Of a stretch of DNA of 64,000 nucleotides, positions 10,300 through 21,577 are shown piece after piece; positions within the stretch are counted from its first letter, which is position 1, and each line of letters opens with the position of its first letter. This stretch comes from Hirundichthys speculiger. Taxonomy: Eukaryota; Chordata; Actinopteri; Beloniformes; Exocoetidae. The position numbers were made by a program, and so were the translations under genes. Location of the stretch: the NCBI GenBank assembly GCA_018398805.1, contig JAGFBZ010000290.1:806001-870000 (forward strand). Direction: 5' to 3'. A model generated the notes under the pieces. That model was not told the DNA's origin. It saw nothing but the letters and a program-made list of their open reading frames with translations, and searched no databases.

Positions 10300-10945
10300 C
10301 AATTTTATTTTTATAGCACACTTTGAAGTCAGAGACCTCTCAAGGGGCTTGACAATCCTATAGTAGAAAAACAGGATAAAAATAAAATCTGTATCAATAT
10401 GCAAAAGCAACACCGAATAAATGAGTCTTTAGGCTACTTTTGAAAGCGGCAAGGGAGTCAGACATCCTAGTAAAGTCAGGTAATATTATTCCAAAGTCTT
10501 GGCCATAGGACACAGAAGGCGCAGTGATTCCTTTTAATTCCTGATTATCTATAAGGGCATCATTATTCTCTTTCTAATCGCTATTACGGGTATGTCGTTT
10601 AATTTTGACACATTTTGAAGTACGCATTGGCAGTATTTGGGTCTAGACAAGACGCAACATGTCTTATAAGCATAGAGCTTATTTCCCATGTAGAATACCC
10701 AAAACCATAAGGGTCTGGGCTCAGCCCGCAATGTTCTAAGTCCCAAGAAACGCCCTGGTTCCAGGTCTAGTTCAGGTCTGAGTAGCTCGTGACCGAGCAT
10801 ATCTTCATCACCAAACAACAGAACTAAATTATTTCCAATGACTCTTAAAACCACGTTTGTGAGTGTTTGACAAATATCTGCCAGACCAGTCTCAGGAGAA
10901 GAGAGTGTAATAGGTGTTTGTTGTCCAAACCGTAGGGTCACAAAA
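10300..10945 (-). mobile_element. LINE 3' end (L2/Rex1-like), minus strand
   Basis: The minus strand gives DFTRMSDSLAAFKSSLKTHLFGVAFAY at about 10415-10490. This is the conserved last block of L2/Rex1-type LINE proteins (usual form SLSSFKKNLKTHLF). It is followed by a short 3' region ending TGTGCTATAAAAATAAAATTG and then the microsatellite. Further upstream a 130-codon frame (10549-10941, minus) is open but I cannot place it. It may be LINE-derived or unrelated. Only the tail assignment is well supported. Confidence 0.55.
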
Positions 10946-12952
10946 GTTTATATTTGTTTTTATATAGGATATTGTGATGCCCACCTGTGGCTACATATTT
11001 TTTAATTTCAAACCTTAATCGTGTATTTCTTATGCCTATCCCTAACAAACCACGACTGACAACAAAGGTACAGTTTGCTCTTCTGTCATTTCTTGTTAAC
11101 TTTATCTTGGTTGTAAAAAGCACTTACCAATCTGAATGTGTTTTTAATTCACACAAACACTCATATTAGCCCTCATAGAGATAAGCTTATATACACTGCG
11201 TTGCCCTTTTTCTTCCTTTTGTTCACACACCAATGAGTATGCCCAGGGCCTCTCTCAAGGACACTTAAGGACATGGTGGGGTTAACGTAAGCCCTCTGTG
11301 GTGTAACACTACCTTCAACCTTCTCCTTCTTCATCATATAAGGTAACAGTGCAACATTGCTTATATGATAGTTTTAATGTAAAGAAAAACAAAGGCATGG
11401 TTCAACTTGGCCTAAAAAGTATTTAGTCTTGAATATGTAGTTATCTTGGAAATTTTTAATTATTCTTGATAGTTTCACATTACCCACAACATTGGCATAT
11501 TATATTTTTAAAGGCAGACTTACTGCAGGTAAGTAGCCATTTTATAAGCTCAGAAAGTACAGTATTTGTATTTTAATTGATTTTTGAACTTTTAATGTCA
11601 AACTGCTGGGCTGCTGATCTCCAAATTAGAAGACCAGCTGAGCCATGGACCAGTTCACCCAGTAAGAGCAAGGCTGTGCTCTGTTCCCCACCTTGAGTTA
11701 AAGGCAGGGTAAGTGATTCCACACACTCTCCAGAACACTTTTTGTCACAATTATTGAACATCTCCTCACCCTCTACTTGCTTCCCATCTCATGAGCGCAA
11801 TGGGAAAAAAAAAAAGCAGTCTTCATTACACAGCTCTGGCTTCATAAACTATCAGCAAACAGAGTGTGGACAGCCTGTCCCACACACCATAACAAACATT
11901 GATCCAACTAATCACAAACAGGTGGAGGGTTTGTGCTTGTACACATGAAGTGGGTGAGGGCTGGGGAGAATTGGTTGAACTCATTATGGGTTGTGGTTTC
12001 TCAGGAAGCACTTCAACTGGGGTCGGGGAGCCAGTGCTCCATGTTTTGTTTCAAATATAAACATATGATTTCATCCAGAAATCACTTACCCTGTCTTTAA
12101 GTATTATTCCCAACTTCCAAGTAATGGCAGATTGTAACAATTCTTGTGGTAAACCTTAAACTATTTTTAAACAGTTTACAATAAACATCCTTGTGCTTTA
12201 TTTAAGACTTTCCAGTATCTGAATATTATCAAACGCCTGTTAAAAAGAGTCTGGCTTAGTTAGACAAATTTATAACTTAGACAATTACAGAAGCATATCT
12301 TTCTGCATTTTTGAAAAGTTGTTGAATCCCTCTTTTCTTTTTTTCTTGCTCTTTCTGTCTGAACTCTTCACCCCATAGTTGCACTTCTGACTCTGCTTTG
12401 CCTCCCCACGCAGATCACACAAAGACTCATTCACACACTCATACACCTGCCCGACATTCAAAGACCTCACATATGAGTGTCCAGGAGAAGTCTGCCTCTG
12501 CATTGCCTTAAATGAGGCTGAACAGACATTAAGGGATTACAGTCAATTTAAATATGTGACCTGATGGAACAGATGTGGTTGAATACTGCATATGTTATAA
12601 TAATGCTTGTACTGTATTGAGGTTGGAAAGAAACACTTTTAGCACAGGTTAGGGAATAGTGTGTAGGGAGTGTAAAACAAGGTATAGAAGGCCTCTTTTC
12701 CACACTAACACTCCTGGGACCAATCCATTGTCCAGCCAACATCCTCTTTGGATGTGTGCATATATGTGGTGTGTGTGTGTGTGTATGTAAGAAGAGAAAG
12801 AGACAGGATGTCCATTACATCTCTCAAAGGCAACTTTACCCCCTTCCACACCCTGCACACCCATTCCTGTGCATTGTTTCTCACAGAGAAGGCAAAGAGA
12901 GGGAATCTGAGTTTGTCTGTGCAGAAGAAAGTGGAAACAAAAGAAGTTAGTA

Positions 12953-12956
<4 letters not shown>
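10946..12956. other. no feature recognised
   Basis: AT-rich, unique-looking sequence with a short TG run at 12769-12785. No gene, RNA or transposon end was identified. Confidence 0.5.
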
Positions 12957-13037
<81 letters not shown>

Positions 13038-13064
13038 ATGTGTGTATGTGTGTATGTGTGTATG
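12957..13064. repeat. TA microsatellite running into TGTATG repeat
   Basis: About 36 TA units (12957-13029) pass into TATG/TG units to about 13064. A 219-codon minus-strand frame crossing this tract is open only because TA repeats translate without stops in two of three frames. It is not a gene. Confidence 0.9.
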
Positions 13065-13809
13065 AAAGAAAACAGTTTTGCACATGGGAGATATTGCGCA
13101 ACAGAATGTGAGTGTTTCTAAGACAGTGAGTCGGGCAGACAGATAGGAGGGAGTGGGCACACATGTCAAAGGGACTGAAAGCTGAAAGGAAGAGAGGAGA
13201 GATGGAGGGATAATGGATGATAATGTGAGAAACAGGAGAGTAGCCAGTGACAGAGATTATCTGATCTGACTGAACTCCATACAGCGAAATCACAGTGGAT
13301 ACACACACAGAGACTCACACGGATGTAGACCCCAAATAGCCCAGCCTCCCCCACCAAAAAAAAAAAAAAAAAAAAAAATTGGCTTGCTTTCATTGCTACT
13401 AATTTATATCTAAGAAAACAGAGCTGGGTAAAAAGGCAACTTTAAGTCACCATGCTACTAGGAATCCTGGGATGTGTACAGCACTGTGGAAATAAAAAAG
13501 TAAAGGGAAGGTACTTTTTCCAAAATATCACATAGATGAGCCTTATCTAGCAGGAACTACAGAAAAAAAGAAAAAGAAAAAAACATCAGAAAATGGTGCT
13601 ACTGTTGCATTGGTATTTAGGTAAGACTGATTAATCTTCACATAGCAGCTATTTTCAAATCTCTAACTATCTCCTTACAGGATGGTGAGTGATTGAACAG
13701 TTTATACTCACTTTACTAATATATTTGGTGGAAATACAGCTGACCGACTGAATAAATGAAAAGGGGGAAGCACAAGGAACCTTATGGAACAAGTACATAT
13801 ATATATCCA
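13065..13809. other. no feature except poly-A run
   Basis: Contains an A-run at about 13356-13378 with no obvious SINE body attached. Otherwise unassigned. Confidence 0.5.
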
Positions 13810-13910
13810 TGCATTTATAGTTACTTCACCCTGTTCAGGACCACGGGGGTCTGCTGGTGTCTGTCCCAGCTCTCTTTGGGCAAAAGGAAGTTCTGGAAGT
13901 TCACCAGTCC
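13810..13910 (-). mobile_element. RTE/SINE-type 3' tail fragment, minus strand
   Basis: Reverse-complemented, it reads CCCAAAGAGAGCTGGGACAG, then a CACCAGCAGACCCCCGTGGT block and CCTGAACAGGG. This matches block for block the tail of the element at 15878-16225 (CCCGAAGAGAGCTGGGATGG, then CCAGCAGATCCCCGTGACCC). Only the 3' part is present. Confidence 0.7.
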
Positions 13911-15553
13911 ACATTACATTCAGAACATTCTGTAAATATGAATTTGACTGATTCAGCAAAGCACTTCCTGCGTCAGTGCAGCCTCCTGGTTCAGATCACG
14001 ATCAAATTTCTAAAATAAAAATGTGATTGTCTCAACTTCTTGTCATCAACACTTGTTGCTAAAATTAAAAGAAAAAAAAAACCTTCGGTCATAACCTGGA
14101 AGGCTGTGAGAGTTGGTTTTAGTACTGTGAAAGATTTATAGCCCTTAACAACAATGGACTTCAGTTGATTGGTGGCAGTTCGGAGGGGGAAGAGTTACAT
14201 GGACAAAGTATTTTTACTACGTTTTATTTACAACAGTTAAAACATTTGACAACTGGAAAGAACTTCCAAGATTCTTAACATGGAAATATACACTTTTGTT
14301 TCACAACTGACAATCTAAGATTGCATTTAGATACAATACGACTACCTTTAGAAAGGGCTTATAAATATTTGAAAATCATTTGTAATTGAGTTGTTTATAG
14401 GAGTATAAACAGAGTGTAAACAAGAGTGTTTTTCTATACAGAAAGAAAAAACGTATAAGTTCCTATAACCAGTTAGTTAAAAGTGTCATAGTGATCATTT
14501 GCTTGCCAAATAGTGATCTCACCCATCCCACACTTCCCGGTACTACAGTCGATATAAAACTGTGTGTTTCTGAGCAAGTAACCAAATAAAAACCAAGGGA
14601 AACTCTTGAGAGATTAAAAAAAAATAAAAAGATTTAACAACTGATAAACGTATTAGCTTATTAGCCTAACCCATATCCAATTACTAGTGGAGTGTCCCAG
14701 GTAAACCATTGTTCTGTAAAGGTATAGGTTTAGAGATAAAGAATATGTATTTTATAGTTCTATACTTTTGTGGTACATAGAATAATAGGTAATAATTCAT
14801 TTATAAAGATGATGAGTTTTACACTTTAAGATAAGCCTATCCTTGGTTGCTTTAAATGTTAGTTACTCATAACAAAACCCTGTATAACAGTAGAAGTCGA
14901 ATTTTTTAAAGCCACTGAAACCATTCCAATGGCTGCTCCTTGAGTTATGACTTAAAGTCCTTGCAATCAGCAGTGTTCACTTTTACTGTTTCTGGGTTTT
15001 ATTTAGGCTAATCTTGGTAAGGAAATAAATACATAAAAAAAAAATAAATAAAGAAGAAGTACTCTCATTAGTGCCTGGTTTTAGAGGGCCACCACATTAC
15101 GGCTTGTTTTAGCCTTTATATGCATAAATGTGGCAAAGAAGCAGGTTTTTAAAACATCAGTTAAAACAAGATGATTTCTTTCTTTCCCATCACCTGAAGC
15201 AGCCAGTTTGCAGATTGAACTGATGGACATGCATGTGCTCAAGGACAATGGTGGGGGCAATCAGGCCTGACCCTCATTTTACTGTATACTTTATTCACTT
15301 TTGAATACATTATAGCACATCTTAAACCGCTTTATGTTAGTGTAAGAATGCTGTGAAATGAACGTTTATAATATGTTAATTCATACGGTTAGGGCAGCAC
15401 AGTGCCTCGGTGGTTAGTAGGTGTGTTCATATTAGGGTTCTGGGGTAAAATTAGGAGACTGGGATTTTAACAGGGCTCTTCCTCAGTCTTTTCAGCTGTC
15501 ACATCTCCACTTACGGTGACAGGGTCCGTTGTCCATAAACTACCATTACAAAA
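13911..15553. other. mostly unassigned; short SINE-head relic near 15392
   Basis: AT-rich sequence. At 15392-15419 GGGCAGCACAGTGCCTCGGTGGTTAG resembles the head of the SINE-like element at 15878 (GGCAGCACGGTAGCTTGGTGGTCAG) but breaks off. Nothing else recognised. Confidence 0.4.
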
Positions 15554-15700
15554 CTCCTGGTGGTGGTAGTGCACCCCTTTTGCTGTTTGTCAACTGCCAA
15601 TGAAGAAAAGAAGAAGAAGACGGCAAAGACAAAGAAGTAAAAGAGGAAAGCAAACTAAAATGACGAGACAAACATCGGAGGAGCTAAGACGGTTGCTGTG
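15554..15700 (+). repeat. dispersed repeat, copy 1 of 2
   Basis: This block has a diverged relative in the same orientation at 55135-55262. Shared landmarks in order are GTGGTGGTA, a C/T-rich CACTTTT/CCCCTTTT stretch, CAACTGCCAAT, an AAGA-rich stretch, AATGACRAGA, and GGAAGAAGCTGAGAYGGTT-like sequence. It resembles the GGTGCATTACCGCC-type sequence common in fish repeats, but I cannot name the family. Confidence 0.5.
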
Positions 15701-15834
15701 TCTCTGTTTGCTGTTTTTATGATGCATAGTGGTGCCATTGAATCAGGAGAGATGGCTTGTAATTGAATGGCATAACTTCCTGCTATCAGCAGATCCAGTC
15801 AGCCAGTAAACACCACCACTTTAGCAATGTGTTG

Positions 15835-16285
15835 AGGGTGTATCTCAGCTTTTTATCCAAAGAGAGGTGGGGTAGGCAGCACGGTAGCTTGGTGGTCAGC
15901 ACTGTTACCTCACAGCATGAAAGTTCCTGGTTCGAACCTCAGCAGGGGCCTTTCTGTGTAGAGTTTGCATGTTCTCCCCGTGCTTGTGTGGGTTTCCTGC
16001 GGATACTCCGGCTTCCTCCCACAGTCCAAAGAGAAAGTCAGGTTAATTGGTGGTTCTAAATTGCCCGTAGGAGTGATTGTGAGTGTGCATGGTTGTTTGT
16101 CTACATGTGGTCCTGTCCAGGGTGGACCCCTGGCTTTCGCCCGAAGAGAGCTGGGATGGACTCCAGCAGATCCCCGTGACCCTGCAGAGGGTTAAAACGG
16201 GCATAAAGATAATGGATGGATGGATAGGTGGGGTAGGCTCCAGCAGATCCAATACGCAGGCATAGCTAATGGATTGAAGAAATGT
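15835..16285 (+). mobile_element. older RTE/SINE-type tail, split by a younger copy
   Basis: Joining the bases left of 15877 with those right of 16238 gives one continuous family tail: ...AGCTTTTTATCCAAAGAGAG, GTGGGGTAGG, CTCCAGCAGATCC, GCATAGCTAATGGATTGA. The 13-bp AGGTGGGGTAGGC, found once in an uninterrupted tail, is present on both sides of the insert. This older copy was therefore the target of the younger one. It is more diverged than the insert. Confidence 0.7.
15878..16225 (+). mobile_element. SINE-like element with tRNA-type promoter boxes
   Basis: The head CAGCACGGTAGCTTGGTGGT, then GGTTCGAACCTC (a near-perfect RNA polymerase III B box at about 15931), indicate a tRNA-related 5' end. 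Next comes a well-known fish repeat body (GTTTGCATGTTCTCCCCGTG, TTTCCTGCGGATACTCCGGC) and an RTE-like tail ending in ATGG repeats. A 13-bp direct repeat AGGTGGGGTAGGC at 15865-15877 and 16226-16238 is a target duplication from reverse-transcription insertion. A second, differently ended family member is at 48556-48926. RTE as the partner is inferred from the tail. Confidence 0.75.
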
Positions 16286-16984
16286 TAAAGTTAAGTAATG
16301 AGCTTATACAAATGTCCAGAACCATTTCTTGCTACATGCAGACTTCTCAGTTGCCTGGAGCCCCTGAACTACAAGGTCAGCCTCAATAAACAACATTAGG
16401 GAGAAATAAAATCACCTTTCTTCATCTGTAGACACTTATATAAGAACATTACTTATGCCTCAGTTATGTAACATCTCTACTGTCTTTAGCATTTCAAAAC
16501 TTTTTTTTTCAGTTGACTCACATTTTCAGTATCAAAATGTCTCCCGACGTCCACCTTTGTTTTTTTTTAGCTACCAGCTCCATGGACACAGACACAGCTG
16601 AGCAGCATAGTTTAGCTTATTAGTTGGCACATTTAATTGAATGGGCTTTTGCACTAATTACAGCTAGAACCAACCTGTCAACGGGAAAAGACAAAGTCAT
16701 AGTTTTCGCTGCAGGATATTGGTGGGATATGTTCCTAGTGTGTCTTTGCATTTCTACACCCTTGCATGTGCTTGTAACAGTGGGGGTACATCTAATGACG
16801 ATAACTGTCTCCATACAGACAAGTATACAAGTTACCACAACAGGAGGGAATAACGTCACATTACGTCCTACAGACCTTAAGTTGAACACAGTTTTCTGGG
16901 AGTCAGGCTTACACAAAGGGTCTGACCGTAAGTTGTTCTGGTAAACTAAACGGTAAATTTGATTCATTAATTCTCACAAACTGG
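16286..16984. other. no feature recognised
   Basis: Contains overlapping open frames on both strands at 16620-16967 (115 codons minus, 106 codons plus) with no known domain. Overlap on both strands argues that at most one could be real, and probably neither is. Confidence 0.4.
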
Positions 16985-18236
16985 AATACTTTTTTCTGTG
17001 TCACCACAGCCCAGATGGTGCAGTGATGATAAGAATCTAGTCCTGCCAACTTTGAGAGGATAGTGTCCACAGTGGAATGCAAAGTAGGCCAATGTTGAGT
17101 TATGAAGAGTTGAATCCAACTGTGCAATGTAATGCAAATGTTCTACGTGAAAGATACGGACTGCAGGCAGGCCAATTCAGCACCCCGACAAAGTCATGCT
17201 GTTGTAATAGCTGCAGTATGTGGTTTTGCATTGTTCTGCTGAAATACACAAGGCCTTCCCTGATATATACATCATCTGAAATGTGGAGCAGATGTTGCTC
17301 TAAAACCTTTATATACTTTTCAGCATTTACAGTTCCTTTTAGAACATGAAAGCTGCCCATGCCATATACTGTTATGCAATTCCAGACCATAAGAGATGCT
17401 GGCTTTTGAGCTCAACGCTGATAACACGCTGGAAGGTCTCCCTCCTCTTTAGCCCTGAGGACACAGCGTCTGTGATTACCAACAAAAATGTCAAATTTTG
17501 ACTCGTGTGACCATAAAACACTTCCCCATTTTGAAACAGCCCATTTTAAATGAGTCCTGGCCCACAGGACACGACGGCGCATCTGGACCATGTTCAAATA
17601 TGGCTGTTTTTGCATGACAGAGCTTTAGTTGGCATCTGCAGATGACATGGTGGATTGTGTTTACTGACACTGGTTTCTGGAAGTATTCCTGGGCCCATTT
17701 AGTAATGTCACTGACACAATCATGCCAATGAGTGATGCAGTGTCGTCTGGGGGCCCGAAGGCCACTGGCATCCAGTAAAGGTCTTCGGCCTTGTCCCTTA
17801 CGCACAGAGATGTCTCCAGTTTCTCTGAATCTGCAAATTAGATGAGGAGATTCGCAAAGCCTTTCTAATTTGACATTGAGGAACATTGTTTTCCACAATC
17901 TTTTTAGCCATTTTTTTCAGATAGGAGACCTTCTGTCCATCTTTAAATCTGAGAGACTCTGCCTCTCTAAGACATTCCTTTTGTAGCTGATTATGTTACA
18001 GACCTGATATCAATTAACTTAATTAGTTTCTAGATGTTCTCCCAGTTGAATTTTTTTTTAATTTCTTGCTTTTTCAGCCATTTGTTGCCCCCATGCCAAC
18101 ATTTTTTTAGACCTGTAGTAAGCATCAAATTTAAAATGAGCTCATTCAGTCAATAAAAGTGTAAAATTTCCCAGTTTAAACATTTGTATTCAAATTTAAA
18201 AAAAAAAAACATCCCAACTTTTCCAAAGCTCAGGTT
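16985..18236 (-). mobile_element. Tc1-like transposon, copy A, degraded
   Basis: The right end carries CATCCCAACTTTTCCAAAGC, the inverted-repeat sequence of a fish Tc1-like family whose ends read CCAAAAAAGTTGGGA. Inside it the non-coding stretch GACCTGATATCAATTAACTT is also typical. A broken transposase lies on the minus strand. The left terminal repeat is not visible, so the left limit is approximate. A second copy of the same group is at 60284-61503. Confidence 0.8.
17100..17940 (-). pseudogene. Tc1-like transposase, all catalytic residues lost
   Basis: From an ATG at 17940 the minus strand reads DGQKVSYLKKMAKKIVE, then a paired-type helix-turn-helix region (ICRFRETGDISVRKGQGRRP). After frame changes it continues through [19 protein letters not shown] and [20 protein letters not shown] to the catalytic core. 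Family members have WSDESKF, FQQDNAKPH and CSPDLSPIE at the three catalytic sites. This copy has WSHESKF (about 17505), FQQNNAKPH (about 17225) and CSPYLSRRT (about 17160). The first Asp is His, the second is Asn and the third motif with its Glu is gone. It also has stops and frameshifts. Strand transfer would be impossible even if the frame were open. Confidence 0.8.
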
Positions 18237-19303
18237 CCATATGTGTATTACTGTGTATGTCTCTGTATCAGCTTCACAAATCTGGTGACACCATTTACAT
18301 ACCATGCCCCTGTGTCTTGTTTGCTTTGCCCATTATGCAAGTACAACTGGGGATAACAGCTGTTATAAATAGAGTCTAATGTTAAGAAGACACTTCACAG
18401 AGGGAAAGAAAAGACTCAGACACGGGGTGCAAGTGAAAATCTTTTTTTTGCCAGTATGGCCAGCGGGGACAGTTCAGTGGGCTACAACTGAGTCATGATT
18501 TTGAATGTTTCTTTGTGAAAGCTTAAATTAGTGCATCTCTCTGAGTGGGATAAATTGAAATCTTAACATTATGCACATTAAACAAGTCCTTAAAAATTCT
18601 AAAACAGCAAAATTAAATCAAAATTCCAAATTGTGATGTGTAAGATGATGAATAAATCATTTGTGCTTTCCAGCTTTTTTTTCTCTGTTTTGAGCTCACA
18701 AAATTCTGTGAGCTGATCAGGAAACGTTTTGGGAACATGGCTCGGAGGCAGAGGGGCAGAGGTCACCAAATTAAGGACATACCATTAAAATTTGACCATG
18801 GGAACTTTCCCAGTGTGCACTTTGTGTGTGTGTGTGTGTGTCTGTGAACTTAGGCAAGTGTGTGTGGGCTATGCATGTGCATGTGTGTTTTTGTGCCTAA
18901 TCCACAGATAATGAGGGATGTGTATAATATTCTTTGAGCTTTAGCCTCGATGATAGAAGTGCTTTTCCATTTAAGCACCCTGTCGCTCTTTTTCCATCCT
19001 CTTTTCTTTCCCTCTCTTGCCACCTACTTGCCCACCTGTCTTTTTCTTCTCCCCTCATCCTCCTCAGCTGTCTCTCACCCATCTCTATCTCACCTCTTCA
19101 TCTTTCCTGATCTTTATGCAACCTCTCCAAACACTGTACTCATCCAGTTTTGTTGCCTCCCCCTCCCCCTGTCCTCTCCCTCTGTTGTTGTACGTTTTCA
19201 GGCCTTGTATGTGCTGACAGCACCAATGAGGTGGTCCACTGGCAGACATCTGAAAAATGTACCTGTGCAATAATTACAGCTCCAGTGTAGTCAAAGACAG
19301 ACA

Positions 19304-19338
<35 letters not shown>

Positions 19339-19804
19339 GAAATTCCGACATGGAGAAATATGTATGTAGAGTTTCAACACAAAGTACAGAAAGCTGTTGT
19401 TAGTTGGCAAGAAGAGACAGAATACCTCTCAATCTGAAATAATGTAGCATGTTAAGACAAAAATATACAAGATTTTCTTATTTATTTGAATACAATAGAT
19501 TTTCCATTTCTGCTCCATTGTTATTAAAATTATTGGTATGGGTCTGGGTGTGTTGGTGAGTGTCTGTATGTATCTATGTGATTGTGTTTATTTTCTTTTT
19601 TGTTTTGCTGGTAGAAGTTGGGGTCGTCTTAAATTATTATTTCTGTTGCTTTTTCTTTAATTCTGTAAAGCAATTTGTTTTGCAGAAGTTGCATGAAAAA
19701 TGCTCTTCAAATTAAGTTTGACTGACAGATTTATTGAAACATGCTGAATTCTCTTTAAGATTGTTGTCGAGTGAAGCTTCTTTCAGCTTCGACTCCTTGT
19801 TAAG
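18237..19804. other. mostly unassigned, with TG and C/T-rich tracts
   Basis: A TG run occurs at 18823-18842 and C/T-rich sequence at about 18980-19190. No gene or transposon end was seen apart from the CA repeat listed separately. Confidence 0.5.
19304..19337. repeat. CA microsatellite
   Basis: About 17 CA units, uninterrupted. Confidence 0.9.
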
Positions 19805-20425
19805 TTAAGCCTCTCCTGAGCTGTAGTGACCTTGAGAAAGCCATCCATGCTTTTATTAGTTCCCGACTTGATTAATGTAATGCTTTTTAACTTGGAATCA
19901 ATCAAACTTTACTGCATCATTTTGCAGCTTGTCCAGGATGCTCCTGCTCGCCCGTTGAAATGCTCGGAGACACGATCATGTAACACCTGTCCTGTACTCC
20001 CTCCACTGGCTCCCAGTAGAGCTCAGAACTCATTTTAGGCTTTTGCTGTTTGTTTTTAGTGTAATTAATTGCCTCGCAGCACCATATCTACGTGAGATTT
20101 TAAGTTTTCATCAAGCCAGCAGAACTCTGCGTTCTACTGGCCAACATCTGTTAGAGGTCCTACAGTCGAGGTGCCAACAGTGGGGCGATCGTTCCTTTGT
20201 GGTTGCAGGTCCTAAACTCTGGAACAGTCTGCCCCCTGAGCTACATACCATCACTGACCTATTTATTAGAATGGCTTTTGGCACACAACAGTACTATGTC
20301 ACTTAATAATAACATAATTTTATCTGTTTTTGTTTTTTAACTATTGTGAAGCACTTTGGTCAACTTAAGTTATTAAAAAGTGCTATACAAATAAAGGTTG
20401 ATTGACTGATTGATTGAAAAAGGCA
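19805..20425 (+). mobile_element. LINE 3' end, Rex1/L2-like, with GATT-repeat tail
   Basis: The plus-strand translation, with frame changes, shows LEKAIHAFISSRLD (19830-19875), VQDAPARPL, then LYSLHWLPVELRT-like sequence (about 19995-20030) and FVFSVINCLAAPYLREIL (20043-20105). It ends with DRSFVVAGPKLWNSLPPEL (about 20190-20245). These are the ordered terminal blocks of Rex1/L2-type LINE proteins. The 3' end has TGTGAAGCACTTTGG, GTGCTATACAAATAAAG, then TTGATTGACTGATTGATTG, the short tandem tail typical of these elements. It is 5'-truncated and inactive. Confidence 0.75.
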
Positions 20426-21390
20426 GCGCCATGAGAAAGGTACCAGGTATAAATGTGAGAAAATGTAAGACTGCACACAGAATATAATATTCTGTTTCAT
20501 TAATTTGGGGAAATTAATTGTTGCAGGAACTGTCATTATTGAGCTTTCTTCATGGTCTTTGTAGATGGTTACATACAGTCATGCTGACATAACTACAGTA
20601 TGTTATTAGAGCACTCAGTACCTGTGCGTGCAACTGGAGCTGTTTGTTAGTCATGATGTAATGTCCAGTCTTTCAGCAAGTATCTCTAAAGAGGGTTTTT
20701 GGCATCAGCTTTCTAAAAACAAAGAAAAAGATGGCATACCAACGGAAGTGTGTGGGTTTGTGTGCATGTCATGTCTATGTGTGGGGGTGAATGTGAGTGA
20801 GACACAGACACGGGATATCGAATGCAAGTTTTCAGGAAGAGCCATTGTCTGTCATAAAAAAGGGACATCCCACTGGAAAATTGTGTGTGCCTGTGTGTAT
20901 GCGCACATGCACATGTGTGTGTGTCTGGGTGTAACGTCAGTGGCTTATTGTGACAGCTAGTGTATCCACATGAAATTAAATTGTACTTGAAAAGAGCAAG
21001 TATCATTATAAATAAGGACTTTGTCATCAAACATGAGTGAATTAGTATAAATCATTAATTGTATTATGGCACATTGGTTCAAAACTTTCACAGCTGAGGT
21101 TTCAAAAATACAACAGGCTTAGATTGTTATAAAAAGCTCTAACACTTAAATATATTATACACTAAATTATTGTTCCTATAACATATATTACTGACCTGAA
21201 CACATTTGCAGTCTGCCTATTTTTTCTTTACTTTATCAATAACTTCCTTGATGCACAGCCTATATTTCTTTCTTTATTTTCTAGCATATTGTTAGCAGTT
21301 GTAAATTATCAAAATTGTTACTCCCCAAACATTTTTAGATATATTATGTTCAGACATGAAAATGGGTCAGGGGTTAAAAAGGTGAGAAGT
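20426..21390. other. no feature recognised
   Basis: AT-rich sequence with short TG/CA-rich patches near 20745-20935. Nothing assigned. Confidence 0.5.
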
Positions 21391-21406
21391 GCACGCGCAC
21401 GCGCGC

Positions 21407-21442
<36 letters not shown>
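21391..21442. repeat. alternating GC stretch followed by 34-bp poly-G run
   Basis: GCACGCGCACGCGCGCCC at 21391-21408 (alternating purine-pyrimidine) leads directly into 34 consecutive G at 21409-21442. Such G runs can form quadruplex structures and are error-prone in sequencing, so the exact length is doubtful. Confidence 0.85.
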
Positions 21443-21446
<4 letters not shown>

Positions 21447-21577
21447 ACTTCAGGTACAGTCCAAAAGGGTTCAGGTATCAAGTGACTCTAGTTTCCAACT
21501 TCACCTTCAGCCTTCTCAGCCCTCAGTGAATATCATCCTCACACGTCCCTGACATGGATTCACCAATTATATTAGAT

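Noticed and set aside
12649..13308. 219-codon minus-strand open frame
   Set aside because: Its centre is a TA microsatellite translating as repeated Ile-Tyr, and the flanks are low-complexity. It is open because TA repeats lack stops in that frame.
15890..15945. Possible tRNA gene with GGTTCGAACCTC
   Set aside because: This B-box-like sequence belongs to the SINE-like element and recurs in the same body at 48632.
16620..16967. Overlapping 115- and 106-codon frames on opposite strands
   Set aside because: No recognised domain, no splice or promoter context, and mutual overlap make both likely chance.
21289..21552. 87-codon frame with a poly-Gly run
   Set aside because: The glycine run is the poly-G tract; there is no coding context, and its length is likely uncertain.
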